Assembly (NCBI RefSeq): GCF_020741345.1 | Contig: NZ_DYZD01000303.1 | Coordinates: forward strand, 1 to 33,193 | Source of the DNA: Nocardiopsis listeri | GTDB taxonomy: Bacteria; Actinomycetota; Actinomycetes; Streptosporangiales; Streptosporangiaceae | Length of the DNA stretch: 33,193 bases | Direction: 5' to 3' | Shown here: positions 24,189 through 32,554 of the stretch, piece by piece | Numbering within the stretch: the first letter of the stretch is position 1 | Layout of the letters: every line of letters begins with the position of its first letter | Made by a program: the position numbers and the translations under genes | The notes under the pieces: generated by a model | Database searches by the model: none | Told to the model about the DNA's origin: nothing | What the model saw: the letters and a program-made list of their open reading frames with translations, nothing else

Positions 24189-25214
24189 ATGGGAATCGAC
24201 CGATACGGAAGCGACGGGAACGAGGACCAGTTGGCCACCGTGATGGGTGCACTGCGTCGCCGGGTGTTGATACCCGACGTATCCGCGACGAGATTGAAGA
24301 CCCGCGGTTTCCACGACAAGGGAACGTGGGCACGAGAGGTCCTGGAGACCGTTGGGGAGTCCTTCCTCACCGGACTCGGGGACGCTGTGGAGACCGCGTC
24401 GCCGGACGTCACCGACCGGCGGCTGTCCGCGTTGCCCACGCGGTACCGGGGATTCGCGTACGAGGGCGCGGCCATGGGTTTCACCCTCCTCGACGGACTC
24501 CTGCCGGGAAGACACCGCACCGACGCCTTCCTACGGGGGGTGGGCGCCCCGCACGTTTACATGGCCTACGTGGGAATCGGGTGGGGGATGGCCCGTCTTC
24601 CGAGATTCCTTTGGCCGGACACCCGAAAACTCGACCCACTGCTGCGTTGGTTGGTCCATGACGGCTACGGCTTCCACCAAGCCTACTTCCACACCGAGCG
24701 GTACGTGCACGGTCATGCGCGTGACGATCGGGCCGCCCGTTGGACCGGAGACGGAGCCTACGCCCTTCGGGCCGCGGACCAGGGGATCGGTAGGGCGCTG
24801 TGGTTCGTCGGTGGGACCGACGTCGATCAGGTCACCCGGTTGGTCGAGGGATTCGTCGACGCGCGTCGGCCGGACCTCTACTCGGGCGTCGGACTCGCCG
24901 CCACCTACGCCGGTGGAGCGAGTGAGGAGGAACTCCGCCGTCTTCTCGATCGCGCCGGTGAACATCGAGGCTCCCTCGCACAGGGCGGCGCGTTCGCAGC
25001 CGAGGCCAGGGTGCGGCCAGGCCTCGTCGTGCCCCACACCGAACTCGGCACGTCCGTTCTCTGCGGCACGGACGCGGAGCGTGCGGCGCGTGTCTCTCGC
25101 GCCCTGCGCCCCGACACGACGATCTTGGCCCACGACCCCCTGCACCCCCCGTACGAGACGTGGCGAGCCGGCATAGCCCGGGAACTGACCTCCCACGAGG
25201 GTGGACCGACATGA
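24189..25214 (+). CDS. DUF1702 family protein, second copy
   Basis: A 341-aa paralogue of the preceding protein. Shared blocks are RYRGFAYEGAAMGFTLLDG, AYVGIGWGMARLPR, LVHDGYGFHQAYFHTERYVHG, ADQGIGRALWFVGG, SGVGLAATYAGGA, PHTE and YETWRAGI. This copy is closer to what I recall as the DUF1702 norm, with TRLKTRGFHDKG near its start. The start is uncertain: the ATG at 24189 follows AGAAGG with no spacing, while the ATG at 24243 (323 aa) begins at MGALRRR, in line with the first copy. Its stop overlaps the P450 start (ATGA at 25211-25214), so both DUF1702 proteins and the P450 are probably made together. Confidence 0.85.
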   Translation: MGIDRYGSDGNEDQLATVMGALRRRVLIPDVSATRLKTRGFHDKGTWAREVLETVGESFLTGLGDAVETASPDVTDRRLSALPTRYRGFAYEGAAMGFTLLDGLLPGRHRTDAFLRGVGAPHVYMAYVGIGWGMARLPRFLWPDTRKLDPLLRWLVHDGYGFHQAYFHTERYVHGHARDDRAARWTGDGAYALRAADQGIGRALWFVGGTDVDQVTRLVEGFVDARRPDLYSGVGLAATYAGGASEEELRRLLDRAGEHRGSLAQGGAFAAEARVRPGLVVPHTELGTSVLCGTDAERAARVSRALRPDTTILAHDPLHPPYETWRAGIARELTSHEGGPT

Positions 25215-26566
25215 CCGGCGCGCACTTACGACACCCGCCTCGCACTCCACTCTCCGCGGCACCCGCCATGCTGCGCGACCTGGTCATCGACCGACTCGCC
25301 ATGATGACGACCGCGACCCGGGACCACGGAGACGCCGTGCGCATGACGGCCGGTCCCAAGACCCTGTACTTCTTCAACCACCCCGAACACGCCAAGCGGG
25401 TGCTGGCCGAGAACAGTGGCAACTACCACAAGGGGATCGGGCAGGTCCACGCCAAACGGGCGCTCGGCGACGGGCTGCTGACCAGCGAGGGCGACCTGTG
25501 GAAGGCCCAACGTCGGACCATGCGCCCGGTGTTCGGACACCAACGGATCGCCGCACAGGCCGACGCCGTGGCCGGGGAGGCCGTGGCACTGGTGGACCGG
25601 TTGGCGATGAGCGTGGGGCGGGGCACCGTGGACATGGCGGCCGAGGCCACCGGGTTGACCCTGGGGGTGTTGGGTCGCACCCTGCTCGACACCGACCTTC
25701 ATGCCTTCGACACCATCGGATCCGCGTTCGAGGCCGTCCAGGACCAGGCCATGTTCGACATGGTCACGATGAACGGGCTTCCCGTGTGGCTGCCCCTGCC
25801 CACCCAGTCCCGGTTCCGCCGTGCCCGCAGGGAGCTCCAACGCATCGTCGGACGACTCGTACGGGAGCACGTCCCTTCCGAGGACGCGGACGACGCCCTC
25901 TCCCGGGTGCTCGTCGCCGCCGCGGACGAGTCCGATCCGAGGATCCGTACCCGCCGGGTGCGCGACGAGTTGGTCACCCTGCTGTTGGCCGGGCACGAGA
26001 CCACGGCCAGCACACTGAGCTGGGCGTTCTACCTGATAGACCGCAACCCCGGAACCGCGGAGCGACTCCACGAGGAAGCGGTGCGTGTCCTGGGGAACCG
26101 GACGCCCACCCATGAGGACCTGCACGAACTCACCTTCACCACGATGGTCGTCCAGGAGACCATGCGGCTGTATCCGCCGGTGTGGATCCTGCCGCGCCGT
26201 GCCCTGGAAGAGGACGAGGTGGGCGGCTACCACGTGCCGGCCGGTGCGGACGTGCTCATCTGCCCCTACACCCTGCACCGGCGCCCCGATTCCTGGGACG
26301 ACCCCGAACGCTTCGACCCGGAGCGCTTCGATCCGGCGGCCCGGGACGACCGGCACCGCTATGCCTACATCCCTTTCGGAGCAGGCCCCCGGGTCTGCAT
26401 CGGGAGCAACCTCGGGATGTTGGAGGCGGTCTTCGTGCTCGCGAGCATCTCACGAGAACTTCGACTGACCCTGCCACCGGGGCACCGGGCCGAACCCGAG
26501 CCGATGCTCTCGCTCCGGGTCCGCGGGGGGTTGCCGATGAGGGTCCACCGGTTTCAGGACGGCTGA
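25211..26566 (+). CDS. Cytochrome P450, first copy
   Basis: A 451-aa soluble bacterial P450. The I-helix oxygen-activation motif is AGHETT (260-265), the K-helix ExxR is Glu316-Arg319 (ETMRLYPP), and the heme loop is FGAGPRVCIG with ligand Cys396. The C-helix WKAQRR for heme propionates is present. The sequence style (ETMRLYPPVW, RRPDSWDDPERFDPERF) is that of the fatty-acid/terpenoid hydroxylase branch rather than the CYP105/107 branch of the second P450. It probably oxidises the polyene-derived intermediate, comparable to the P450 (E7) of nine-membered enediyne loci, though this is inference. It needs a ferredoxin partner, which is not visible here. The start overlaps the DUF1702 stop, and codon 6 (25226-25228) is TTA, which would make translation bldA-sensitive almost from the first codon. 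Confidence 0.93.
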   Translation: MTGAHLRHPPRTPLSAAPAMLRDLVIDRLAMMTTATRDHGDAVRMTAGPKTLYFFNHPEHAKRVLAENSGNYHKGIGQVHAKRALGDGLLTSEGDLWKAQRRTMRPVFGHQRIAAQADAVAGEAVALVDRLAMSVGRGTVDMAAEATGLTLGVLGRTLLDTDLHAFDTIGSAFEAVQDQAMFDMVTMNGLPVWLPLPTQSRFRRARRELQRIVGRLVREHVPSEDADDALSRVLVAAADESDPRIRTRRVRDELVTLLLAGHETTASTLSWAFYLIDRNPGTAERLHEEAVRVLGNRTPTHEDLHELTFTTMVVQETMRLYPPVWILPRRALEEDEVGGYHVPAGADVLICPYTLHRRPDSWDDPERFDPERFDPAARDDRHRYAYIPFGAGPRVCIGSNLGMLEAVFVLASISRELRLTLPPGHRAEPEPMLSLRVRGGLPMRVHRFQDG

Positions 26567-26621
26567 GCGGACACCGTCCGAAAGAGCGACGACAACAGCC
26601 CACAGCAACGAGGAGATGACC

Positions 26622-27191
26622 ATGCCCAGGGGCATGCCCGACGCCCGAAGCGTCGAGACAGTAACGTTGGAGGCGTTCGCCGACACGATCCTTCCCGGCA
26701 CCAAACGCGCCCCCGAGGACGTGACGATCGCCGGACGCTCCCATGACGCGGGCGCGGTCGAGGCGGGAGCCTTGGAGCTTCTACGTACCCCGGCCACCGG
26801 AGTCACCTCGGGACTGGGCGAGTTCGTCGAACTCCTCAACGAGCACGCCGAGCACCACGCGCAGCTGTGCGAGGTCACGCTCGTCGGAGATCACCCGCCC
26901 TTCGTCGAGTTGCCCTTCGAGGAGCGGACCCGCCTGGTCCGGGCCCTGACGGCACCGGGCCACCCGGAGAAGGAATTCTGGGTGATGCTCGCACTCTTTT
27001 GCAACATGGCCTATGACAGCGCGGCCCACCTCAGTACCCCCGTCGCGATCAAGAACGGCCACCCGGGGCTGCGGGCCATGGGGTTCGCCGCGCCCGACGC
27101 CGACGGTCTCCTGCGTTTTGCGGAGTATTCCTATGGCAGGCCCCTGGCCCGACTCCATCCGGATACGAACTCCACGGGGAGTCTCGCATGA
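26622..27191 (+). CDS. Small oxidoreductase-associated protein (DUF5987-like)
   Basis: A 189-aa protein whose opening VTLEAFADTILPGTKRAPED resembles the small-subunit (gluconate 2-dehydrogenase subunit 3-like) proteins that accompany GMC oxidoreductases. I think it belongs to DUF5987, but this is from memory. A histidine-rich helix follows (LLNEHAEHHAQL), then FVELPFEERTRLVRAL and a C-terminal LRFAEYSYGRPL. Unlike many G2DH subunit 3 proteins there is no Tat signal, so it should stay in the cytoplasm. The ATG at 26622 is preferred because AGGAG lies six bases ahead; the ATG at 26616 directly abuts that site. The stop overlaps the GMC oxidoreductase start (ATGA), implying a one-to-one complex. 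Confidence 0.75.
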   Translation: MPRGMPDARSVETVTLEAFADTILPGTKRAPEDVTIAGRSHDAGAVEAGALELLRTPATGVTSGLGEFVELLNEHAEHHAQLCEVTLVGDHPPFVELPFEERTRLVRALTAPGHPEKEFWVMLALFCNMAYDSAAHLSTPVAIKNGHPGLRAMGFAAPDADGLLRFAEYSYGRPLARLHPDTNSTGSLA

Positions 27192-28846
27192 ACGGTGGCC
27201 ACAGCAGTGACAGCACCGACGTCCTCGTGGTCGGAAGCGGTTTCGGTGGGGCCATCACCGCCTATCACCTCGCGGCGGGCGGAGCACGGGTGACCATCCT
27301 CGAACGCGGTCCCTGGCTGCGGAGCGAGGAGTTCGACCACGACTTCCTCCTGGGCTCGTCCTACACCCGGATCTTTGATTTCACGGTGGGCGATGGAATG
27401 AGCGTCCTGGGTGGCAACTGCGTGGGCGGGGGCAGCATGGTGTACTTCGCGGCCCTGCCCCGGGCGCCACGTTTCGTCTTCGACCGTCAGGGGTCGATCG
27501 GCCGACGCATGTGGCCCAAGGCCATCACGCGGGACACCCTCGACCCGTGGTACGACCGGGTCACCGAGGCAATGGGGGTCCGAGCCCAGGACTGGTCCGA
27601 CGTCAGTTACGCGGGGGGCCTTTGGGGAGCGGCCTGTGATCATTCCGGTCGTACGGCCAACCCCGTACCGGTGGCGATCGACAAGGACACCTGCGTCAAC
27701 TGCAATTGGATGATGGCGGGCTGCCGTTTCGACGCCAAGAAGTCCCTGACGACCAACTACCTACCGGCCGCGGTCGCGCACGGGGCCCGGATCCGACCCC
27801 TGCACGAGGTCCAGAGGGTGGAGCGCATGATCGACGGCTCCTACCGGGTCCACTACGACGTCATCGACGAGGACGACTACCGGATCAGGACGGATTCCGG
27901 AAGCATCGACGCCAAGATCGTGATCCTGGCGGCGGGGGCCGGCGCCACCCCCGTCATCCTCAAACGGTCGGAAGGCGACCTCGGAGCCATGCCGAACGCC
28001 GTCGGTCGCTACTTCTCGGGCAACGGCGAGCGGCTCAACACGGCCGTGGTCGACGAGGACCGAGTTCGCGACGTACTCGGTCTGTCCCGTGACGACCAAC
28101 GTGCTTATGAGGCGTTCCAGGTCGGGAAGGGGCCCTGCGTGGCCAACTGGGACCGGCTGGACGCCTCCTTGCCCGAGTATTCGCGCTACTCCCTGGAGCA
28201 GCTCTACTTTCCACCGGCATTGGGCACCATCCTCGCCCAGGTGCCCGGAGCGCCGGCCCCTGCGTGGTTCGGGGCGGACAAGAAGGAGATGCTGCGTCGT
28301 TGGAGGTCGTGGCTGATCGTCTTCACGATGAGCGAGGACGACAACGAGGGGGTCTTCGGCACGCCACCACCCACGGGGAACGCGGTCCGGCTCTCGCAAC
28401 AGATGCTCGGTCGGGGCCCCATCAGCTACCACCCCACCAAGAACACGTGGAAGGGATGGCAGAGCGCGGACGCCGAGGTCAAGGAGATCCTGGAGAAGGA
28501 CGGGATAGCCCGGGTGGCCCCCTGGACCAACGATCTCGTCGGGGCCTACACGGTCCATCCCCTGGCGTCCTGCCGGATCGGGGACGATCCGCACACCTCG
28601 GCCCTGGACGACCGTCACGAACTCCGTGGACACCCAGGGATCTTCGTCACCGACGGTTCCGCCGTACCCGGGGCGCTCACCGTCAACCCCGCGATGACCA
28701 TCGCCGCCCTGGCCGAGCGTTCCGTGCCCGGCATCGTCGAGGCCGCCCGGGAGCGCGGTGTCGGCGTCACCTACGGCGCTCCCGCCCCCGATGGCGCCAC
28801 GTCGGGGCGCGGGAGCGTCCTCGATCTCCCCGGCCGGCGAACCTGA
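27188..28846 (+). CDS. GMC-family FAD oxidoreductase
   Basis: A 552-aa flavoprotein of the glucose-methanol-choline family, closest in feel to cholesterol-oxidase-like members. The N-terminal dinucleotide fold reads VLVVGSGFGGAITAYHLAAGGARVTILERG. The FAD loop contains LGGNCVGGGSMVYF. The catalytic pair is His457 in HPLASCRIG and Asn500 in VNPAMTI, as in cholesterol oxidase. A cysteine-rich patch (CVNCNWMMAGCRFDAKKS, near 172-190) could hold a metal or disulfides. It should oxidise an alcohol to a carbonyl and pass electrons to oxygen or a partner. C-1027-type loci also carry an oxidoreductase gene (SgcE9), which I take as the likely counterpart. It is coupled to the small protein before it. 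Confidence 0.92.
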   Translation: MNGGHSSDSTDVLVVGSGFGGAITAYHLAAGGARVTILERGPWLRSEEFDHDFLLGSSYTRIFDFTVGDGMSVLGGNCVGGGSMVYFAALPRAPRFVFDRQGSIGRRMWPKAITRDTLDPWYDRVTEAMGVRAQDWSDVSYAGGLWGAACDHSGRTANPVPVAIDKDTCVNCNWMMAGCRFDAKKSLTTNYLPAAVAHGARIRPLHEVQRVERMIDGSYRVHYDVIDEDDYRIRTDSGSIDAKIVILAAGAGATPVILKRSEGDLGAMPNAVGRYFSGNGERLNTAVVDEDRVRDVLGLSRDDQRAYEAFQVGKGPCVANWDRLDASLPEYSRYSLEQLYFPPALGTILAQVPGAPAPAWFGADKKEMLRRWRSWLIVFTMSEDDNEGVFGTPPPTGNAVRLSQQMLGRGPISYHPTKNTWKGWQSADAEVKEILEKDGIARVAPWTNDLVGAYTVHPLASCRIGDDPHTSALDDRHELRGHPGIFVTDGSAVPGALTVNPAMTIAALAERSVPGIVEAARERGVGVTYGAPAPDGATSGRGSVLDLPGRRT

Positions 28847-28883
28847 GCCACCGGTTCCGACCAACCATCGAAGGGCGACCCAC

Positions 28884-29909
28884 GTGTTCCGGCTGATCCT
28901 GCGCGCGGCCGTTCGGCGGTCACTGAGGGACGTACGTCATGTGCGTCCGGTGGCGCCCCGCGCGGCCCGAGGCACCACCGCGACCCTCTACCGGCGACTG
29001 GAGCGGGAATTCGGGGTCCTCGCACCCCCGGTCGCCCTGCTCGCACCCGCCCCCGAGTGCGCCGCGGCGACCTGGACACTGCTGCGCGAGTCGCTTCTGG
29101 TCCCGGGCCGTACCCAAAGGTCCACCCGGGAGGCGATGGCCACCGCCGTCTCCCGGGACAATTCCTGCCCCTACTGCGTGGAGGTGCACGGAGCCACGTT
29201 GGACTCACTCGATTCCACCGGTGAGGGCCCGTCGACCTCCGGCGACCTCACGGAGCGCGCCGAGTTGGGCGCCGTCGCCCTGACCTTCCAGCACATCAAC
29301 CGCTTGGTCAACGTCTTCCTGCCCGAATCACCCCTGCCCGGTTTCGCACCCATGGCCGTCCACGGGACACTGCGTCGCGCCACGGGGGCGGTGATCGCCG
29401 CCGGGGACGGGAGGGCGCGTTCCGGACCGCCTCTCGACCTGTTGCCCGAAGCGGCGCGAGGCGCGCCCCTGCCCGAGGACCTGGGTTGGGCCGCCGAAGC
29501 CCCACGGATCCGGTCCGCCCTGGCCGCCGCGACCCTCACCATCGACGCGGCCGGGGAAGGGGTCCTCCCCCTCACCGTGCGGAACATGCTGCACCGACAC
29601 CTCGAGGAGCACGGCGTCGGTCCGGCGGGGATCAGCCGTGCCTGGGTGGAGGAGGTGGTGCGCGACCTTCCCCGGGACGATCGACCTCTGGGCCGTCTGG
29701 TGTTGCTCACCGCACGAGCCTCCTACCAGGTCGACGGGGGGACGATCGCCGGTTGCCGTGAACTCGGAGTCGACGATCCGGCCCTGGTCCGCATCGTCTC
29801 CTGGGCGGCCATGACCGCGGCCCGACACGCCCCGATCCCTACGGCGGGCGAGGGCCCCGAACACGCACACTCGCACACCCCACAAGAGAACAAGAGGAAG
29901 CCGACGTGA
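28884..29909 (+). CDS. AhpD/carboxymuconolactone decarboxylase-like protein
   Basis: A 341-aa helical protein. Near residues 90-102, SRDNSCPYCVEVHGATL is the AhpD/CMD core, with the redox-type pair Cys95-x-x-Cys98 and the following histidine three residues on. A second, more degenerate helical half suggests an internal duplication of this fold. CMD proteins with CxxC usually reduce peroxides or disulfides; those without are decarboxylases, so a thiol-redox job is favoured. The start is the GTG at 28884 with GAAGGG eight bases upstream; in-frame ATGs further left lie inside the GMC gene. Its stop overlaps the next start (GTGA). In an enediyne-type locus, thiol chemistry could serve maturation or detoxification; this is inference. 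Confidence 0.78.
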   Translation: MFRLILRAAVRRSLRDVRHVRPVAPRAARGTTATLYRRLEREFGVLAPPVALLAPAPECAAATWTLLRESLLVPGRTQRSTREAMATAVSRDNSCPYCVEVHGATLDSLDSTGEGPSTSGDLTERAELGAVALTFQHINRLVNVFLPESPLPGFAPMAVHGTLRRATGAVIAAGDGRARSGPPLDLLPEAARGAPLPEDLGWAAEAPRIRSALAAATLTIDAAGEGVLPLTVRNMLHRHLEEHGVGPAGISRAWVEEVVRDLPRDDRPLGRLVLLTARASYQVDGGTIAGCRELGVDDPALVRIVSWAAMTAARHAPIPTAGEGPEHAHSHTPQENKRKPT

Positions 29910-30718
29910 ACGATCTCCCCAACGTCATCACCGAACTCCCCGCCGTCATCGAGGACCTGACCGCCGAGGCGGCGCAGATCGACGCGCTCGTGGCGGAGCT
30001 GTCCCCGGCCGAGTGGGCAAGGGACACTCCGGCAGTGGGGTGGACCGTGGCCCACCAGGTCGCCCACCTGTCCTTCGTCTTCCGCCTGGCCGGAACCGCG
30101 GCCTCGGACGCCGAGGCCTTCGCCGCAATGACGGCCAAGGCCGCCGAGGACTTCGACGGCGCCGTCAACGCGGTGCTTACCACCTACCCCCTGGATGACC
30201 CGGAGAGGCTGCTCGCCCGTTGGCGGGCCGACCGTGACTTCGCGATCGATGCGCTGGCCGCGGCCCCGGCCGACCGACCACTGCCCTGGCTCGTGCGACC
30301 GATCCCCCCGGGTGTGCTGGCCTGTGCGGGGATGATGGAGGTCTTCGCCCACGGACAGGACATCGCCGACGCGCTGGGGGTGACCCCCGAACGTACCGAC
30401 CGGATCGGTAACGTGGCCGGTTTCGCGGTGCTGACCTGGGAGTTCGGTTACCAGTCCCGGGGACTCGTTCCGCCGGAGACGGAGTTCCGGTACGAACTGA
30501 CCTCGCCTTCCGGACAGAAGTGGGAGTTCGGACCGGCCGACGCCGAACAGCGGATCACGGGCGAGGCCACCGACTTCTGTCTGCTGGTCACCCGACGCCG
30601 TCACCGTGACGACCTGGCCGTGCGCGGGTTCGGGTCCGACGCCGACCACTGGCTGGACATCGCCCAGGCCTATCGTGGCCCGGCCGGTGAGGGTCGTAAG
30701 CCCGGACAGTTCGTCTGA
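29906..30718 (+). CDS. DinB-fold, mycothiol-type metal-binding protein (TIGR03084-like)
   Basis: A 270-aa protein of the mycothiol-dependent maleylpyruvate isomerase/DinB superfamily. The four-helix metal-binding bundle spans about residues 10-165, with VGWTVAHQVAHLSF in the second helix and MEVFAHGQDIADALG in the fourth, giving the usual histidine set. The C-terminal SCP2-like domain contains FGPADAEQRITGEATDFCLLVTRRRH. Family members use mycothiol, the actinobacterial thiol, or transfer it. The start is a GTG overlapping the previous stop, with AGAGGAAG five bases before it. Next to the CxxC protein, it suggests mycothiol handling of a reactive product, or a thiol step in biosynthesis; the exact reaction is unknown. 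Confidence 0.83.
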   Translation: MNDLPNVITELPAVIEDLTAEAAQIDALVAELSPAEWARDTPAVGWTVAHQVAHLSFVFRLAGTAASDAEAFAAMTAKAAEDFDGAVNAVLTTYPLDDPERLLARWRADRDFAIDALAAAPADRPLPWLVRPIPPGVLACAGMMEVFAHGQDIADALGVTPERTDRIGNVAGFAVLTWEFGYQSRGLVPPETEFRYELTSPSGQKWEFGPADAEQRITGEATDFCLLVTRRRHRDDLAVRGFGSDADHWLDIAQAYRGPAGEGRKPGQFV

Positions 30719-30748
30719 TGACCTCTCGTCAAGAAGGATGGTGCCCTC

Positions 30749-31999
30749 ATGGCCTCGACATGCCCTCACGTACTCGACACCGGTGGACGGGATCTGCACG
30801 GTGAGACCGACATGCTCCGTTCTCGGGGCCCCGCGACGCGGGTGGAGCTCCCCGGCGGTGTTCTGGCGTGGTCGCTGAACAGCTACAGCGCGATCAAGTC
30901 CGTGCTCACCGATCCTCGTGTGACCAAGAGCGCTCGTGCTCATTGGCCGGCCTTCATCAACGGGGAGATCCCTCCGGACTGGGAAATGATCAGCTGGATC
31001 GCCATGGACAACATGGTGACCGCCCACGGAAAGGACCACCTACGGCTGAGGAAGCTGGTGGGCAAGGCGTTCACCCCGCGTCGGAGCAAGGCCTTCCTAC
31101 CGCGGATCGAGGAACTGACCGAGGAACTGCTCGAAGGGCTGGGCCGCTCGGGACCATCCGAGGAGGTCGACCTCCGGTCACGTTTCGCTTACCCGCTACC
31201 CGCTCGGCTCGTCGCCGACATGATCGGCATGTCGGAGGAGGCACGGGCCAGGACCGCCGAGGTCGTCGACATGATGGTCGACACCACGGTCGGTCCAGAG
31301 CAGGCCCAGGCCGTACTCACGGGTTGGCGTGGGGCCATGACGGAACTGATCGCCTTCAAACGCGGTGAGCCGGGGGAGGACATCACCTCCGACCTCATCG
31401 CGGCGCAGGACGAGGACGGTTCCAGGTTGAGCGATCAGGAGCTCACGGACACGATCTTCGCGATCCTGGGAGCCGGATCCGAGACCACGATCAACTTTTT
31501 CGACAACGCCATCACCGCCCTGCTCTCCCATCCCGATCAACTCGATCTGGTCCTCTCGGGGCGGGTCCCGTGGCAGGAGGTCGTGGATGAAACGCTGCGC
31601 GTGCAGTCCCCCCTGGCCCATCTGCCCCTGCGGTACGCGGTTCAAGACATCGAACTGGGTGGTGTGACCATCTCCCAGGGTGATCCCATCCTGGTCAACT
31701 ACAGTGCCGTCGGTCGTGACCCGGACCTGCACGGGGAGACCGCCGACCGCTTCGACCTGACCCGAGAGGACAAGGAACACCTGTCCTTCGGGATCGGTCC
31801 CCATTATTGTCTGGGGGCCGGTGTGGCCCGGCTGGTCGCCGAGACGGGACTGTCGCGACTGTTCTCCCGCTTCCCCGAGATCGCTCTGGCCGTACCCGAA
31901 CACGGGTTGGAGCCGCTGCCGACCTTCATCATGAACGGCCACCGGAGCCTTCCCGTCCGGCTCGGCCGGAAGGCCGTGCCCGCGGCCCAGGACACCTGA
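30749..31999 (+). CDS. Cytochrome P450, second copy
   Basis: A 416-aa class I bacterial P450 of the secondary-metabolism type. The I-helix motif is AGSETT (242-247), the ExxR is Glu281-Arg284 (ETLRVQSPLAHLPLR), and the heme loop FGIGPHYCLG (347-356) has Cys354 as ligand. The C-helix has HGKDHLRLRKLVGKAFTPRR. It opens with MASTCPHVLDTGGRDLHGE, short as usual for this group. It is the last gene of the long rightward run, 30 bp after the DinB gene with AAGGA ahead of the ATG, and a strong hairpin follows. A regio-specific hydroxylation or epoxidation of the polyketide is likely. It is not a recent duplicate of the first P450, since the two belong to different subfamilies. Confidence 0.94.
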   Translation: MASTCPHVLDTGGRDLHGETDMLRSRGPATRVELPGGVLAWSLNSYSAIKSVLTDPRVTKSARAHWPAFINGEIPPDWEMISWIAMDNMVTAHGKDHLRLRKLVGKAFTPRRSKAFLPRIEELTEELLEGLGRSGPSEEVDLRSRFAYPLPARLVADMIGMSEEARARTAEVVDMMVDTTVGPEQAQAVLTGWRGAMTELIAFKRGEPGEDITSDLIAAQDEDGSRLSDQELTDTIFAILGAGSETTINFFDNAITALLSHPDQLDLVLSGRVPWQEVVDETLRVQSPLAHLPLRYAVQDIELGGVTISQGDPILVNYSAVGRDPDLHGETADRFDLTREDKEHLSFGIGPHYCLGAGVARLVAETGLSRLFSRFPEIALAVPEHGLEPLPTFIMNGHRSLPVRLGRKAVPAAQDT

Positions 32000-32012
32000 G
32001 CGGGGTGAACGA

Positions 32013-32046
32013 AGAGGGTGGGAACGAAGAACCGTTCCCACCCTCT
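32013..32046. terminator. Bidirectional terminator between convergent transcripts
   Basis: A perfect 14-bp stem (AGAGGGTGGGAACG paired with CGTTCCCACCCTCT) with a 6-base loop AAGAAC. It lies 13 bp after the second P450 and about 47 bp before the 3' end of the opposing SgcJ-like gene. The weak CTTCGT tail is typical of actinomycete terminators. Confidence 0.82.
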
Positions 32047-32092
32047 GTCTTCGTGCCGACCGGCCCGGTCACCGCCCCGGGCCGGTCACGAC

Positions 32093-32509
32093 TCATCCTC
32101 GCGGGCTGTTCTGGTAGGAGGCCAGGCGCCAGTCCCCGGCTTCGCGGGTGACGACCCAGGTGGCACGGACGGCCCGTTCGTCGGAGACCTCGGTCTCACC
32201 GGAGGCCAGAATGCCTCCCTGGGTCACGATCACCGCGTTGTCGGGGCCGAGGAAACGTAGGTCCACGGGGGTCCCCGTCACTCGGGTGCCCTTGTACGGG
32301 CCCGAGAAGGCCGACTCCATGAAGGCCTTGACGTTCTGGCGTCCCTTGCGGAAGACGCCCGGCAGGATCATGGTGCCGTCCTCGGTGAAGACCTCGGAGA
32401 AGGCCTGGGCGTTGTTCTCCCGCCAGGCCGCCACGATGCGCCCCGGCACGGCGACGACCGCCTCCCTGTCCTTCTCCTCCACCGCGGTCTCCTTCGTTCG
32501 TGCGTTCAT
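32093..32509 (-). CDS. SgcJ/EcaC-type NTF2-fold protein
   Basis: A 138-aa small alpha+beta-barrel protein of the SnoaL-like/NTF2 superfamily, matching the SgcJ/EcaC pattern: IVAAWRENNAQAFSEVFTEDGTMILPG, RKGRQNVKAFMESAF, VIVTQGGIL and the C-terminal ATWVVTREAGDWRLASYQNSP. SgcJ is a protein of the C-1027 nine-membered enediyne pathway; its exact catalytic role is unsettled. A homologue here supports the enediyne reading of the locus. The ATG at 32509 has AGGAGAG well placed upstream. It lies 45 bp downstream of the flavin monooxygenase on the same strand, so the two likely share a transcript, running toward block 2 and meeting it at the shared terminator. Confidence 0.85.
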   Translation of the reverse strand: MNARTKETAVEEKDREAVVAVPGRIVAAWRENNAQAFSEVFTEDGTMILPGVFRKGRQNVKAFMESAFSGPYKGTRVTGTPVDLRFLGPDNAVIVTQGGILASGETEVSDERAVRATWVVTREAGDWRLASYQNSPRG

Positions 32510-32554
32510 CGACCTCTCCTTGTCGTCATCGCCCTTTCCGGGGCGTATCGGGGT

